This document shows, piece after piece, positions 1-10,792 of a stretch of DNA of 64,000 nucleotides. The notes below the pieces were generated by a model. The model saw only the letters and a list, made by a program, of their open reading frames with translations. It searched no databases and was not told the origin of the DNA. The stretch spans positions 186,001-250,000 of the forward strand of contig NZ_FCOE02000009.1 of NCBI RefSeq assembly GCF_001544915.2, in the 5' to 3' direction. The DNA is from Caballeronia pedi. GTDB taxonomy: Bacteria; Pseudomonadota; Gammaproteobacteria; Burkholderiales; Burkholderiaceae. Numbering within the stretch: the stretch's first letter is position 1; the number at the start of each line of letters is the position of its first letter. The position numbers and the translations under genes are program-made.

Positions 1-89
1 GCAAGACCTGCGACATCAAGGACCCGACGCAGAACATCGTGTGGGTCACGCCGGAGGGCGGCGGTGGGCCGAACTATCCGAACATGTAA
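1..89 (+). CDS. C-terminal end of an unidentified protein (partial)
   Basis: An open frame (codons from position 3) runs in from the left edge and ends at TAA 87-89, leaving about 28 residues ending GGGGPNYPNM. It is followed 14 bases later by a strong hairpin terminator, which supports a real gene end. The family cannot be recognised from so short a tail. Confidence 0.5.
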   Translation, partial: KTCDIKDPTQNIVWVTPEGGGGPNYPNM

Positions 90-103
90 GGTCTGAATAC
101 GCG

Positions 104-127
104 AAGGGCGCCGAGATTGGCGCCCTT
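104..127 (+). terminator. Rho-independent terminator between the partial gene and aroC
   Basis: Perfect 9-bp stem (104-112 with 119-127) around the 6-nt loop 113-118, followed on the plus strand by a T-rich stretch. It sits between two convergent genes: it fits best as terminator of the left-hand gene and may also slow transcripts leaving aroC. Confidence 0.75.
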
Positions 128-132
128 TTCGT

Positions 133-1239
133 TTATTTCGTCGGTGCTTGCGCCGCGATCCTCGGCGTGTCGACGACCACGTCGCCGCATTGCGCACGAT
201 GTCGCAGCGCGTGATCCATCAGCACGAGCGCGAGCAGCGCTTCGGCGATCGGCGTGGCGCGAATGCCGACACACGGATCATGACGCCCGAACGTCTCGAC
301 GGTCGCGCTCTCGCCGGACCGGTCGATCGACTGGCGCGGCGTGCGGATGCTCGACGTCGGCTTGATCGCGATCGACACCGTGATGTCCTGGCCGCTCGAA
401 ATGCCGCCGAGAATCCCGCCCGCGTTGTTGTTCAGGAAGCCTTCGGGCGTCATCTCGTCGCCGTGTTGCGAGCCGCGTTGCGCGACGCTCGCAAAGCCCG
501 CGCCGATCTCGACGGCCTTCACCGCGTTGAGGCCCATCATCGCGTGGGCGATGTCGGCGTCGAGCCGGTCGTACAGCGGCTCGCCCAGCCCGACCGGCAC
601 GCCGCTCGCGACGATTTCGATACGCGCGCCGACCGAATCGCCGTCACGGCGCAGGTTGTCCATGTACTCCTCGAGCTGCGGCACGATCTGCGCATTCGGC
701 GAGAAGAACGGGTTCTCGCGCACGTGCTGCCAGTCTTCGAACGGAATCTCGATCTCGCCGAGCGCGCTCATGCAACCGCGCGTTTCGAGACCGAATTTCT
801 CGCGCAGCCACTTCTTCGCGACCGCGCCCGCCGCGACGGTCGGCGCAGTCAGCCGCGCCGACGACCGCCCGCCGCCGCGATAGTCGCGCACGCCATACTT
901 CTGCCAGTACGTGTAGTCGGCATGACCGGGCCGAAAAGTCTGCGCGATGTTGCCGTAGTCCTTGCTGCGCTGATCGGTGTTGCGGATCAAGAGCGCGATG
1001 GGCGTGCCCGTCGTGACGCCTTCGAACACGCCGGAAAGGATCTCGACCTGATCCGCTTCCTGACGCTGCGTGACGTGACGCGACGTGCCGGGGCGGCGCC
1101 GATCGAGTTCGATCTGGATATCGGCTTCCGTGAGCGCCATGCCCGGCGGGCAACCGTCGATCACGCAGCCGATCGCCGGACCGTGCGACTCGCCGAAATT
1201 CGTGACGGTGAAGAGCGTGCCAAGGGTATTGCCGGACAT
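133..1239 (-). CDS. aroC: Chorismate synthase
   Basis: 368 residues. Converts 5-enolpyruvylshikimate-3-phosphate to chorismate, the last shikimate-pathway step, with reduced FMN as cofactor. The N-terminus [20 protein letters not shown] and the motif RGGGRSSAR near residue 125 are family signatures, and the length is typical. The frame is open further upstream, but the start at 1239 gives the canonical N-terminus. It lies 58 bases after the MFS-acyltransferase gene on the same strand and may be co-transcribed with it. Identification is secure. Confidence 0.97.
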   Translation of the reverse strand: MSGNTLGTLFTVTNFGESHGPAIGCVIDGCPPGMALTEADIQIELDRRRPGTSRHVTQRQEADQVEILSGVFEGVTTGTPIALLIRNTDQRSKDYGNIAQTFRPGHADYTYWQKYGVRDYRGGGRSSARLTAPTVAAGAVAKKWLREKFGLETRGCMSALGEIEIPFEDWQHVRENPFFSPNAQIVPQLEEYMDNLRRDGDSVGARIEIVASGVPVGLGEPLYDRLDADIAHAMMGLNAVKAVEIGAGFASVAQRGSQHGDEMTPEGFLNNNAGGILGGISSGQDITVSIAIKPTSSIRTPRQSIDRSGESATVETFGRHDPCVGIRATPIAEALLALVLMDHALRHRAQCGDVVVDTPRIAAQAPTK

Positions 1240-1297
1240 GAGCGTCGACCTGAAAAAAAGTGTCGGGGAAACCGCTATTATGCCAGCGCCATCGCTT

Positions 1298-3238
1298 TCA
1301 GCGCCTTGCGCCCCGCAGCGCCGACACGACTTCCTGCAGATGCTGGGGCGTCGCATCGGCGGGCGCGATCGGCTCGCCGACCGCGAGCGTGAGGCGTGTC
1401 ATCGCACCGCGCTGGATCGGGCGCGGCCACTGCGCGTCCTCGTGGCGCGAGAACACGCTACCCCACAGACCGCGCAGCGCCATCGGCACGACGGGCGCCG
1501 GATGACGTCGCAGAATCTCCGAGATGCCGCCGCGAAACGGATTGAGTTCGCCGGTGCGCGTGAGCTTGCCCTCGGGAAAGATGCAGACGAGATCGCCTTC
1601 GTCCAGCGCCCGCGCGCATGCCGCGTAGGCGCGTTCGAGCATGTCGGGGTCCTCGTGCGCGGGCGCGATCGGAATCGCCTTCACATGCCTGAACATCCAG
1701 CCGACGAACCGCGTGCGGAAGATGCGGTGATCCATCACGAAGCGAATCGGCCGCGGGCTTTCCGCCATGATGACGACCGCATCGACGAAACTCACGTGAT
1801 TGCACACGAGCACCGCCGCGCCATGCGACGGAATGCGCTCCGCATCGACGAGACGAATGCGATAGAACGTGTGCACCAGAATCCACGCGATGAAACGCAG
1901 CAGAAACTCCGGCACGAGCGAATAGATATACACGGCGACCACGACATTGAGCAGCGCCGTCGTCAGAAAGAGCCCCGGAATGCCGACGCCGAACGACGTG
2001 AGCGCAAGCGCCATCAGCGCCGAGACGATCATGAAGAACGAGTTGAGAATGTTGTTCGCCGCGATGATGCGCGCGCGGTGCGTCGGCTGGCTGCGCGCCT
2101 GAATCAGCGCGTAGAGCGGCACACTGTAGAAACCGCCGAACATCGCGAGCAGGAACAGATCCGCGAGAATCCGCCAGTGCGGCAGCGCGAGCAGGAATTC
2201 GCCGACGTTGAGCAGATGCCCGGCGGGCGCGATGCGATGACTCGCGAAAAACAGATCGATCGCGAACACGCTGATGCCGATCGAGCCCAGCGGCACGAGC
2301 CCGATTTCGACGCGGCGCTTCGAGAGCCGCTCGCACAACAGCGAGCCGGTGCCGATGCCGATGGAAAACGTCGCGAGCAGAATCGTCACGACGTCGGGAT
2401 CGGCGGACAGCACGTCTTTCGCGAAATTGAAGAACGAGGTGAGAAAGGTCGCGCCGACGAACCACAGCCACGAAATCCCGAGCAGACTCAGAAACACGGT
2501 GCGGTCGGACTTCGCAAGCCGGAGATTGCGCCAGGTCTCCGAAAACGGATTCCAGTTGATGCGCAGATCCGGCTGCGACGCGTCCGACTTCGGCACGAAC
2601 GTCGATGCCACGCGCCCGATGATCGCGAACGCGATGCACGCGACGGCGAGCATCATCGCGCCATGCTCGGTCGCCCCCGCCGCCGCCCCGCCGATGATCG
2701 TGCCGATCAGGATCGCGACGAACGTGCCCATCTCGACGAGCCCGTTGCCGCCGACGAGTTCGTGCGAATCGAGATGCTGCGGCAGATAGGCGTATTTCAC
2801 CGGCCCGAATACGGTGGAGTGCACGCCCATCAGGAACGTGCACGCGTACAGCAGCGGCGCGCTGTGCAGCACGAAACCCGCGCCGCCGATCAGCATCACG
2901 ACGATCTCGAAGCTCTTCACGAGGCGCGCGAGCACCGCCTTGTCGTACTTGTCGGCGATCTGGCCGGAGGTCGCCGAGAACAGCACGAACGGCACGATGA
3001 AAATCGCGGAAATGAGAAACGCGGCGGTCTTCGGATCGACGCCGGAAAAGCGCGCAGCCTGAAACGTCACGAGCGACGTGAAGCCGACCTTGAAGACGTT
3101 GTCGTTCATCGCGCCGAGGAACTGGGTCCAGAAAAACGGCGCGAAGCGGCGCTCGCGCAACAGGCTGAACTGGCTTTCGCCTTCGGCGTGCGAACGTCCG
3201 GAAGTGCGCGACGAGGCGCGCAGCGGTTTGTCACTCAT
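1298..3238 (-). CDS. LplT-like MFS transporter fused to a PlsC-type acyltransferase
   Basis: 646 residues. Residues about 25-420 form a 12-helix major facilitator domain beginning with a [16 protein letters not shown] segment typical of lysophospholipid transporter LplT. Residues about 440-640 form a lysophosphatidate/lysophospholipid acyltransferase domain with the HX4D motif (H481...D486 in NHVSFVD) and FPEG near 554. The likely role is to flip lysophospholipids inward and re-acylate them at the inner membrane. The AMP-binding (acyl-ACP synthetase) domain of larger three-domain versions is absent. The gene lies directly upstream of aroC. Architecture is clear; exact substrate is inference. 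Confidence 0.88.
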   Translation of the reverse strand: MSDKPLRASSRTSGRSHAEGESQFSLLRERRFAPFFWTQFLGAMNDNVFKVGFTSLVTFQAARFSGVDPKTAAFLISAIFIVPFVLFSATSGQIADKYDKAVLARLVKSFEIVVMLIGGAGFVLHSAPLLYACTFLMGVHSTVFGPVKYAYLPQHLDSHELVGGNGLVEMGTFVAILIGTIIGGAAAGATEHGAMMLAVACIAFAIIGRVASTFVPKSDASQPDLRINWNPFSETWRNLRLAKSDRTVFLSLLGISWLWFVGATFLTSFFNFAKDVLSADPDVVTILLATFSIGIGTGSLLCERLSKRRVEIGLVPLGSIGISVFAIDLFFASHRIAPAGHLLNVGEFLLALPHWRILADLFLLAMFGGFYSVPLYALIQARSQPTHRARIIAANNILNSFFMIVSALMALALTSFGVGIPGLFLTTALLNVVVAVYIYSLVPEFLLRFIAWILVHTFYRIRLVDAERIPSHGAAVLVCNHVSFVDAVVIMAESPRPIRFVMDHRIFRTRFVGWMFRHVKAIPIAPAHEDPDMLERAYAACARALDEGDLVCIFPEGKLTRTGELNPFRGGISEILRRHPAPVVPMALRGLWGSVFSRHEDAQWPRPIQRGAMTRLTLAVGEPIAPADATPQHLQEVVSALRGARR

Positions 3239-3349
3239 GTCTTGCGGAGTATTGAAGTTCGGCGTTGATCGCGCGTGAGCCGCGATCGAATCCGAATGAA
3301 ACGGAAACCGGGCCGCAGGTTGCTTTCGCCCTTAGGCCGGATGAAAAAA

Positions 3350-3370
3350 AGCGCGCCATCGAGGCGCGCT
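3350..3370 (-). terminator. Rho-independent terminator after the CBS-domain gene
   Basis: Perfect 8-bp GC-rich stem (3350-3357 with 3363-3370) and 5-nt loop. On the minus strand it is followed by seven T residues (the A run at 3344-3350). It is correctly placed downstream of the CBS gene that ends at 3449. Confidence 0.8.
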
Positions 3371-3448
3371 GCGGATGATGAATTCGGCGCAAGGCTTCGG
3401 CTCGCCGGTCGCCGCGAAGGTCGACGCCTCGCGGCACGACGCGAGGGC

Positions 3449-3901
3449 TCAGCGTGCTTCTTCCTGCTGCTCGGGCCAGTCGCGGATATACGCCTTCAGC
3501 ATGCGATTTTCGAAGCCCTGCTCTTCCACGACGGCCTTGGCCACGTCGTAGAACGAGATCACGCCCATCAACTGGCGTTTTTCCATGACCGGCAGATAGC
3601 GCACGTGATGCTCCAGCATCATGCGGCGCACTTCGTTGACGTCCGTTTCCGGCGTGCAGGTGAGCGGATGGTCGTCCATGACCTTGCGGATGGTGGTCGC
3701 GCCGACCGAGCCGCTGTTGTTGTGCAAGGTCAGGATGATCTCGCGAAAGGTCAGCATGCCGACCAGATCGCCGTATTCCATGATGACGAGCGAGCCGATG
3801 TCGTGCGCCGCCATGGTATCGATTGCGTCGGAGAGCGGCGTATCGGGTGTCACGGTGAACAGCGTGTTGCCCTTCACCTTAAGAATGTCGCTGACTCGCA
3901 T
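3449..3901 (-). CDS. Tandem CBS-domain protein
   Basis: 150 residues consisting of two CBS motifs (about 8-62 and 72-130) and a short acidic tail; no enzymatic or membrane domain. Stand-alone CBS pairs of this type bind adenine nucleotides and act as energy or redox sensors. The start at 3901 has a good GAGGAGA ribosome binding site, whereas the longer open frame upstream lacks family-like sequence. Monocistronic, with its own terminator. The partner is unknown. Confidence 0.85.
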   Translation of the reverse strand: MRVSDILKVKGNTLFTVTPDTPLSDAIDTMAAHDIGSLVIMEYGDLVGMLTFREIILTLHNNSGSVGATTIRKVMDDHPLTCTPETDVNEVRRMMLEHHVRYLPVMEKRQLMGVISFYDVAKAVVEEQGFENRMLKAYIRDWPEQQEEAR

Positions 3902-4137
3902 GGCTGTCTCCTCGCGAAATGCCTGGTTCTGGTCATCAAAAGTGATGAAACGATGGATCGATGCTATCGGAAAGGCCCGCAAAAGGAAAGCGAGCGAAGC
4001 CCGCATCAGCCGAATGGACAAGGCTTTGCGCGATTCACGGCCGCGCGTTCGCCCTAGGTTTGGACGCCCGAATCCGATGTTAGGATGATTGACCCTCATT
4101 TTCGCCGCACGCCGCGCCGCTCGCGCGCCGGCCGCCC

Positions 4138-5478
4138 ATGATGCCAGCCAACCGTTTCGACACGCTCGCACTGCACGCGGGCGCCGCGCCCGACCCCGCC
4201 ACCGGCGCCCGCGCGACGCCGATTTATCAGACCACCTCGTTCACCTTCCGCGACAGCGATCACGCCGCCGCGCTTTTCAACATGGAGCGCTCGGGGCACG
4301 TATATTCGCGCATCTCGAACCCGACCGTCGCGGTGTTCGAGGAACGCGTCGCGGCGCTCGAAGGCGGCGTCGGCGCGATCGGCACGGCAAGCGGCCAGGC
4401 CGCGCTGCATCTCGCGATCGCCACGCTGATGGGCGCGGGCTCGCATGTCGTCGCATCGAGCGCGCTCTACGGCGGCTCGCATAATCTGCTGCATTACACG
4501 CTGCGGCGCTTCGGCATCGAGACGACCTTCGTGCCGCCCCATGATCTCGACGCGTGGCGCGCGGCCGCGCGGCCAGACACGCGGCTTTTCTTCGGCGAAA
4601 CGCTCGGCAATCCCGGGCTCGACGTGCTCGATATCGCCGGCGTCGCGGAGATCGCGCACGAGCATGGCGCGCCGCTGCTCGTGGATTCCACCTTCACGAC
4701 GCCCTATCTGCTGCGCCCGTTCGAGCATGGCGCCGACCTCGTCTATCACTCCGCGACCAAGTTTCTCGGCGGACATGGGACGACGATCGGCGGCGTGCTC
4801 GTCGACGGCGGCACGTTCGATTTCGCCGCGAGCGGGCGCTTCCCCGAATTCACCGAGCCTTACGACGGTTTTCACGGCATGGTCTTCGCCGAGGAAAGCA
4901 CCGTCGCGCCGTTCCTGTTGCGCGCCCGGCGCGAAGGCTTGCGCGATTTCGGCGCGTGTCTGCATCCGCAAGCCGCGTGGCAGTTGCTACAAGGCATCGA
5001 AACCTTGCCGCTGCGCATGGATCGCCATGTCGCGAATACGCGCAAGGTGATCGAATTCCTGCTGAGCTCGCCCGCGGTCGAGGGCGTGGCCTATCCCGAA
5101 CTGCCGACGCATCGCGATCGCGCGCTCGCCGAACGTCTGCTGCCGCGCGGCGCGGGCGCGGTGTTCAGCTTCGATCTGAAGGGCGGCGTGCCGGCGGCGC
5201 GCAAATTCATCGAAACGCTCACGCTGTTCTCGCATCTCGCGAACGTCGGCGATGCGCGCTCGCTCGTGATCCATCCCGCATCGACGACGCATTTCCGCAT
5301 GGATGCCGCCGCGCTCGCGGCTGCTGGCATCGGGCCCGGGCGCATCCGTCTTTCGATCGGACTGGAAGATCCGGACGATCTCATCGACGATCTGAAGCGC
5401 GGACTGAAAGCCGCGCAGAAAGCCGGCGAAAGCGCACAGGACGCCAGCGCGGCCGCGCCGCTCGGGAGCCGCGCATGA
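4138..5478 (+). CDS. O-acetylhomoserine/O-succinylhomoserine sulfhydrylase family PLP enzyme
   Basis: 446 residues. Belongs to the Cys/Met metabolism PLP family: TPIYQTTSF near residue 27, the YSRISNPT motif near 56, and the PLP lysine K208 in HSATKFLGGHG. Length and the extended C-terminal domain fit O-acetylhomoserine (thiol)-lyase (MetY type), which makes homocysteine from an activated homoserine and sulfide, better than cystathionine gamma-synthase. It overlaps the next hydrolase gene by ATGA, so the two are translationally coupled. Family certain, exact substrate less so. Confidence 0.88.
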   Translation: MMPANRFDTLALHAGAAPDPATGARATPIYQTTSFTFRDSDHAAALFNMERSGHVYSRISNPTVAVFEERVAALEGGVGAIGTASGQAALHLAIATLMGAGSHVVASSALYGGSHNLLHYTLRRFGIETTFVPPHDLDAWRAAARPDTRLFFGETLGNPGLDVLDIAGVAEIAHEHGAPLLVDSTFTTPYLLRPFEHGADLVYHSATKFLGGHGTTIGGVLVDGGTFDFAASGRFPEFTEPYDGFHGMVFAEESTVAPFLLRARREGLRDFGACLHPQAAWQLLQGIETLPLRMDRHVANTRKVIEFLLSSPAVEGVAYPELPTHRDRALAERLLPRGAGAVFSFDLKGGVPAARKFIETLTLFSHLANVGDARSLVIHPASTTHFRMDAAALAAAGIGPGRIRLSIGLEDPDDLIDDLKRGLKAAQKAGESAQDASAAAPLGSRA

Positions 5479-6305
5479 TCCTCGATCTCCAGGGGCGCGA
5501 CACTTACGCCTACACCGGCGGCAAGCCTTTCGACGCCGCGCGGCCGGCCGTCGTGTTCATTCACGGCGCGGAACACGATCACAGCGTCTGGGCCCTGCAA
5601 ACGCGTTACTTCGCGCATCACGGCTTCGGCGTGCTGGCGCTCGATCTTCCGGGTCATGGACGAAGCATCGGGCCCGCGCTCTCCACCATCGGCGCGCTCG
5701 CGGACTGGGTGATCGGCGTGCTCGATGCGGCGGGCGTACAGCGGGCGCTCTTCATCGGTCACAGCATGGGCTCGCTGATCGCGCTCGATACCGCCGGCCG
5801 CTATCCCGCGCGCACGATGGGCCTCGCGCTGCTCGCGAGCGCCGCGCCGATGACCGTCTCCGACACGCTGCTCGACGCCGCCCGCGAGCACGAGCCGGAA
5901 GCCATCGCGATGGTGAACCAGTGGTCGCATTCGACGATCGCCGCGAAACCGTCGAGCCCCGCGCCGGGCTTCTGGCTGCAAGGCGTGAATCAGCGGCTGA
6001 TGGAGCGCGTGAGCCTGCGCGGCGAAGCGCAGCTTTTCCATACCGATTTCAGCGCCTGCAACACCTACGCGGACGCACTCGACCGCGCATCCGCCGTGCG
6101 CTGCCCGGTGTGCGTCGTGAGCGGCAAACGCGACATGATGACGCCGCCGCGCGCCGCCCGCCCGCTCGTCGACGCGCTGAAGAAAGCCGGCGCTCCGGTG
6201 CAGACGGTGGAACTCGATGCGGGCCACGCGCTGATGTCAGAGCAGCCGGACGCGACGCTCGACGCGCTGTTCGCGTTCGCGCTCGGTTGCGCCAAAGCAG
6301 GCTGA
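5475..6305 (+). CDS. Alpha/beta-fold hydrolase
   Basis: 276 residues. Alpha/beta hydrolase fold with oxyanion region FIHGAEHDH, nucleophile S97 in GHSMGS, a likely acid in SGKRDMM and a C-terminal His in AGHALMS. No signal peptide, so cytoplasmic. ATG overlaps the stop of the sulfhydrylase gene, implying a shared function, but the substrate is not evident. It lacks the features of homoserine acetyltransferase MetX. Confidence 0.85.
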   Translation: MILDLQGRDTYAYTGGKPFDAARPAVVFIHGAEHDHSVWALQTRYFAHHGFGVLALDLPGHGRSIGPALSTIGALADWVIGVLDAAGVQRALFIGHSMGSLIALDTAGRYPARTMGLALLASAAPMTVSDTLLDAAREHEPEAIAMVNQWSHSTIAAKPSSPAPGFWLQGVNQRLMERVSLRGEAQLFHTDFSACNTYADALDRASAVRCPVCVVSGKRDMMTPPRAARPLVDALKKAGAPVQTVELDAGHALMSEQPDATLDALFAFALGCAKAG

Positions 6306-6422
6306 AACTTACCGTGCGGCACACCGCCGTTCCCGCTTGCACGGCGCGCATGACGGCCGCAGAATGAATCTTGCTGACGCGATCGATGTAATCGTCAGGC
6401 ACGCATCATCAGGGAGGCCGTC

Positions 6423-6743
6423 ATGTCGCACACCGCTCACGGAGAACATTTCGCGAACTTCGCCGAGTTCTATCCGTACTACCTCGATGAACACCGCAAC
6501 GCGGTCTCGCGCAGGCTGCATTTCATCGGCTCACTGGGCGTGATCGGCTGCCTTGCAATGGCGATCGCGACCGGCGACTGGCTCTGGCTGCCCGCAGCCG
6601 TCGTCTGCGGCTACGGCTTCGCATGGATCGGCCACTTCTTCTTCGAAAAGAACCGCCCCGCGACCTTCCGTCATCCGCTCTACAGCCTGATGGGCGACTG
6701 GGTGATGTTCAAGGACATCTGCATCGGCAAGATTTCGCTTTGA
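6423..6743 (+). CDS. DUF962 / Mpo1-like membrane protein
   Basis: 106 residues with two predicted hydrophobic segments (about 36-52 and 57-74) and the DUF962 histidines in RRLHFIGS, GHFFFEKNRPAT and FRHPLYSL. The yeast homologue Mpo1 is an iron-dependent dioxygenase that alpha-oxidises 2-hydroxy fatty acids; bacterial members are mostly uncharacterised. The start has GGAGG upstream (6415-6419). Convergent with the YihY gene. Confidence 0.88.
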   Translation: MSHTAHGEHFANFAEFYPYYLDEHRNAVSRRLHFIGSLGVIGCLAMAIATGDWLWLPAAVVCGYGFAWIGHFFFEKNRPATFRHPLYSLMGDWVMFKDICIGKISL

Positions 6744-6750
6744 TGAGCGC

Positions 6751-6769
6751 GCCCGCGATTCAAGCGGGC
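6751..6769. terminator. Possible hairpin between convergent genes
   Basis: Six-bp GC stem (6751-6756 with 6764-6769) and 7-nt loop, overlapping the end of the YihY gene. There is no clear T tract, so it may be only a weak terminator. Confidence 0.35.
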
Positions 6770-8073
6770 TGTTGCGGCATCGACGGGCGCGGTGTTTCGC
6801 GCATCCGCGCGCTCGTCAGCGCCGATGCCCGCGCGGCGATCAGCGAGCCGAGCGTGATGTCCAGCTTCTCGTTGTCCAGCGCAGTCATGAGCGCGGCGCA
6901 ATCCACCTGCGCCGCGTCCAGCTTCAACTGATACTCCAGCTCGCCGCGGTCGATCACGAACTGGTCGGAGAGCATCGTCACCGTGATCTGATTCGGATTG
7001 GCGATCAGCACGTAGCGCGGCGCGGCGGAATCCTCCAGCCGGCCGATCCAGCCGAGCGCATCGAGCCGCGCGATCAGCCGCGTCGAGGTATCCAGATCGC
7101 AGCGCGCCATGCTCGATAGTTGCAGCGCCGTGTAGCCGGGCTTGCCCTCGTCGCGCGCCTCGACGAGCCGGGCCAGGATTTCGAGCGCATCGAGCAGATC
7201 GCTGCCGGGAAAATCGCGCCGATGATACTGGCCGGTGCGAATCGCGGGCAGCGCGGACGTGACCATCGCGCCGACGAGCGCGATCATCCAGCACAGATAG
7301 ACCCACAACAGGAACACCGGCAGCGCGGCGAACGCGCCGTACACGGCGGTGTAGGTGGGAATGCGCCGCACGTAAGATCCGAAGCCGCGCTTGCCCAGCT
7401 CGAACGCGACGGCCGCGATCAGCCCGCCGACGATCGCATCGCGCCACTCCACCTTGCAGTTCGGCATGTAGACGTAAATGAACGTGAACGCGAGCGCGGT
7501 GAGCGGCAGCGACACGCCCGTGAGCGCCCATTCGACGATCGGCGGCATCAGGTTGTGCGAGCCCGCGAACGCGATCGAATGCGCGAACACATACGAGGAG
7601 ATTGAGAGACTGCAGCCGAACAGGATCGGCCCGAGCGTGATGATCGACCAGTAGACGAGCACGCGCTGCGCGATCGGGCGCGCCTTTCTCACGCGCCAGA
7701 TCACGTTGAACGCGGACTCGACGGTCATCATCGTCATGACGGAGGTCACGAAGAGGATGATCATGCCGACGGTGGTGAGCCCCTTCGCCTTCGACGCGAA
7801 CTGGTTCAGATACTTGAAAATCTGGTCGTTGATCTGCGGCGGCATCAGGTGCACCGCGAGAAAATCCTGCAGCGACGCCTGAAAGGAGCCGAAGATCGGG
7901 AACGCGGTGAAGAGCGCAAAGGCGACCGTTGCAAGCGGCACGAGCGACAGCACGCTCGTGAACGTGAGGCTGCCCGCCACTTGCGCGACGCGGTCCTCGC
8001 CGATGCGCCGCGCGACGAAGCCGGCGAGACGCTTGACCGCCGCAAAATCGATGGAAAGGTGCTGCAAACGCAT
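6760..8073 (-). CDS. YihY/BrkB family (UPF0761) inner-membrane protein
   Basis: 437 residues. The first ~300 residues hold about six membrane helices with the family signature region (AGSLTFTSVLSLVPLATVAF near 33-52), followed by a soluble C-terminal region of ~130 residues. Formerly called ribonuclease BN through misassignment; true function unknown, possibly transport. The C-terminal tail reads like a winged-helix-type domain, as in proteobacterial members. Divergent from wrbA across 91 bases. Confidence 0.88.
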   Translation of the reverse strand: MRLQHLSIDFAAVKRLAGFVARRIGEDRVAQVAGSLTFTSVLSLVPLATVAFALFTAFPIFGSFQASLQDFLAVHLMPPQINDQIFKYLNQFASKAKGLTTVGMIILFVTSVMTMMTVESAFNVIWRVRKARPIAQRVLVYWSIITLGPILFGCSLSISSYVFAHSIAFAGSHNLMPPIVEWALTGVSLPLTALAFTFIYVYMPNCKVEWRDAIVGGLIAAVAFELGKRGFGSYVRRIPTYTAVYGAFAALPVFLLWVYLCWMIALVGAMVTSALPAIRTGQYHRRDFPGSDLLDALEILARLVEARDEGKPGYTALQLSSMARCDLDTSTRLIARLDALGWIGRLEDSAAPRYVLIANPNQITVTMLSDQFVIDRGELEYQLKLDAAQVDCAALMTALDNEKLDITLGSLIAARASALTSARMRETPRPSMPQQPA

Positions 8074-8155
8074 TCTCCCGTCGTGGCGATGCGCTGCACG
8101 CGAAGGCGTGCCACGCCACGAATATCGCTCAATACCTATAATAGCCGTTCACTAA

Positions 8156-9177
<1,022 letters not shown>

Positions 9178-9337
9178 TCCATTCGCTTTTCTGACGGCTG
9201 CGCCGCCAGGTCTTGATGCTTTGTAGCACGGATTGGCGCTCGCCGCGCGTGCCTATGCCATTCGGACGAGGGTCGCGCGCCCCACGCCTGCGCGATACTG
9301 TCGGCTACGCCCTACCGGAATCTCCGCTTTTCAGCCC

Positions 9338-10792
9338 ATGACCGCATCCCAAGCCTTCATCGCCGCCTGCACCGAGGCCCTCGGCGCGCCGCACGTCCTG
9401 ACCGACGCCCACGATACAGAGCCCTTTCTCGTCGACTGGCGCAAGCGCTATCGCGGCAACGCGTGCGCCGTGCTGCTGCCCGCCGATACGGCGCAGGTCG
9501 CGGCCGTCGTGCGTCTCGCGCGTGAATATCGCGTGGCGATCGTGCCGCAGGGCGGCAACACCGGACTCGCCGGCGGCGCGACGCCCGATTCGAGCGGCGC
9601 ACAGGCTGTCATCAGCCTCAGACGGCTCAACCGGATTCGCGGCATCGATCCGCACAACAACACGATCACCGTCGAAGCCGGCGTCATCCTCGCCGAAATT
9701 CAGACGCGCGCCGAGAGCGCGCAGCGCCTCTTTCCGCTCAGTCTCGCGGCGGAAGGCAGTTGCACGATCGGCGGCAATCTGTCGACGAACGCGGGCGGCA
9801 CCGGCGTGCTGCGCTACGGCAACACGCGTGAGCTCTGCCTCGGGCTCGAAGTGGTGACGCCGCAAGGTGAAATCTGGGACGGGCTGCGCGGTCTGCGTAA
9901 GGACAACACCGGCTACGATCTGCGCGATCTTTTCATCGGCGCGGAAGGCACGCTCGGCATCATCACGGCGGCCGTCATGAAGCTGCACCCCGCGCCGGTC
10001 GCGAAGGTCACGGCGCTCGCCGGGCTCGCGTCGCCGCACGCCGCGCTCGATTTCCTCTCGATGGCGCAGCATCACGCGGGCGCGCTCCTGACCGGCTTCG
10101 AACTGATGTCCGATTTCTCGATGCGCCTCGTCGGCCGGCACTTTCCGCAACTGCGCTATCCGTTCGGCGAGCCGCACGCGCAGACCGTGCTGCTCGAACT
10201 CTCGGACAGCGAAAGCGAAGCGCACGCCCGCACGCTGTTTGAGCGGCTGATGGAAGAAGCGCTCGAAAAAGGCGTCGTGGAAGACGCCGTCGTCGCGGAA
10301 AATCTCGCGCAATCGCAGGCATTCTGGGATTTGCGCGAACATATTCCGCTCGCCCAGGCGGAAGAAGGCCTGAACATCAAGCATGATATTGCCGTGCCCA
10401 TTTCGAGCATCGGCCGCTTCATCGACGAAACCGATGCGATCATCGCGAAGGCCGTTCCCGGCGCGCGCATGGTGACGTTCGGCCATCTCGGCGACGGCAA
10501 TCTGCACTACAACGTGCAGGCGCCCGAAGACGTCGATCAGAAACGGTTTCTGGACGAGCATCAGGCGCCGATCAATGCGCTCGTGTATGAGCAGGTGCAC
10601 ACGCATCGCGGCAGCATCAGCGCCGAGCACGGCCTCGGCCAACTCAAGGTGGATGAAGCCATGCACTACAAGTCGCCGGTCGAAGTGCGCCTCATGCAGA
10701 CCATCAAGACCGCGCTCGATCCGGACAATCTGATGAATCCCGGCAAGGTCGTGCACTGGGGCGCGGCTTCGCCCACGGAGGGCATCGCATGA
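9338..10792 (+). CDS. FAD-linked oxidoreductase (GlcD / D-2-hydroxyacid dehydrogenase type)
   Basis: 484 residues. PCMH-type FAD-binding domain with PQGGNTGLAGG near 67-77 and FIGAEGTLGIIT near 200, and a C-terminal FAD-oxidase domain with the metal/substrate motif FGHLGDGNLHYNV and a terminal EHGLG near 428. The family oxidises D-2-hydroxyacids such as D-lactate, glycolate or D-2-hydroxyglutarate. The start at 9338 gives the conserved N-terminus; the upstream 35 codons are not family-like. Overlaps the next gene by ATGA. Confidence 0.9.
   Translation: MTASQAFIAACTEALGAPHVLTDAHDTEPFLVDWRKRYRGNACAVLLPADTAQVAAVVRLAREYRVAIVPQGGNTGLAGGATPDSSGAQAVISLRRLNRIRGIDPHNNTITVEAGVILAEIQTRAESAQRLFPLSLAAEGSCTIGGNLSTNAGGTGVLRYGNTRELCLGLEVVTPQGEIWDGLRGLRKDNTGYDLRDLFIGAEGTLGIITAAVMKLHPAPVAKVTALAGLASPHAALDFLSMAQHHAGALLTGFELMSDFSMRLVGRHFPQLRYPFGEPHAQTVLLELSDSESEAHARTLFERLMEEALEKGVVEDAVVAENLAQSQAFWDLREHIPLAQAEEGLNIKHDIAVPISSIGRFIDETDAIIAKAVPGARMVTFGHLGDGNLHYNVQAPEDVDQKRFLDEHQAPINALVYEQVHTHRGSISAEHGLGQLKVDEAMHYKSPVEVRLMQTIKTALDPDNLMNPGKVVHWGAASPTEGIA

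Noticed and set aside
1085..3268. 727-codon plus-strand open frame
   Set aside because: Antisense shadow of the LplT-PlsC gene and aroC start; Arg/His-rich composition typical of GC-rich antisense frames.
3902..4137. Riboswitch (for example SAM-related) before the sulfhydrylase gene
   Set aside because: No multi-helix conserved core or terminator-antiterminator pair could be seen.
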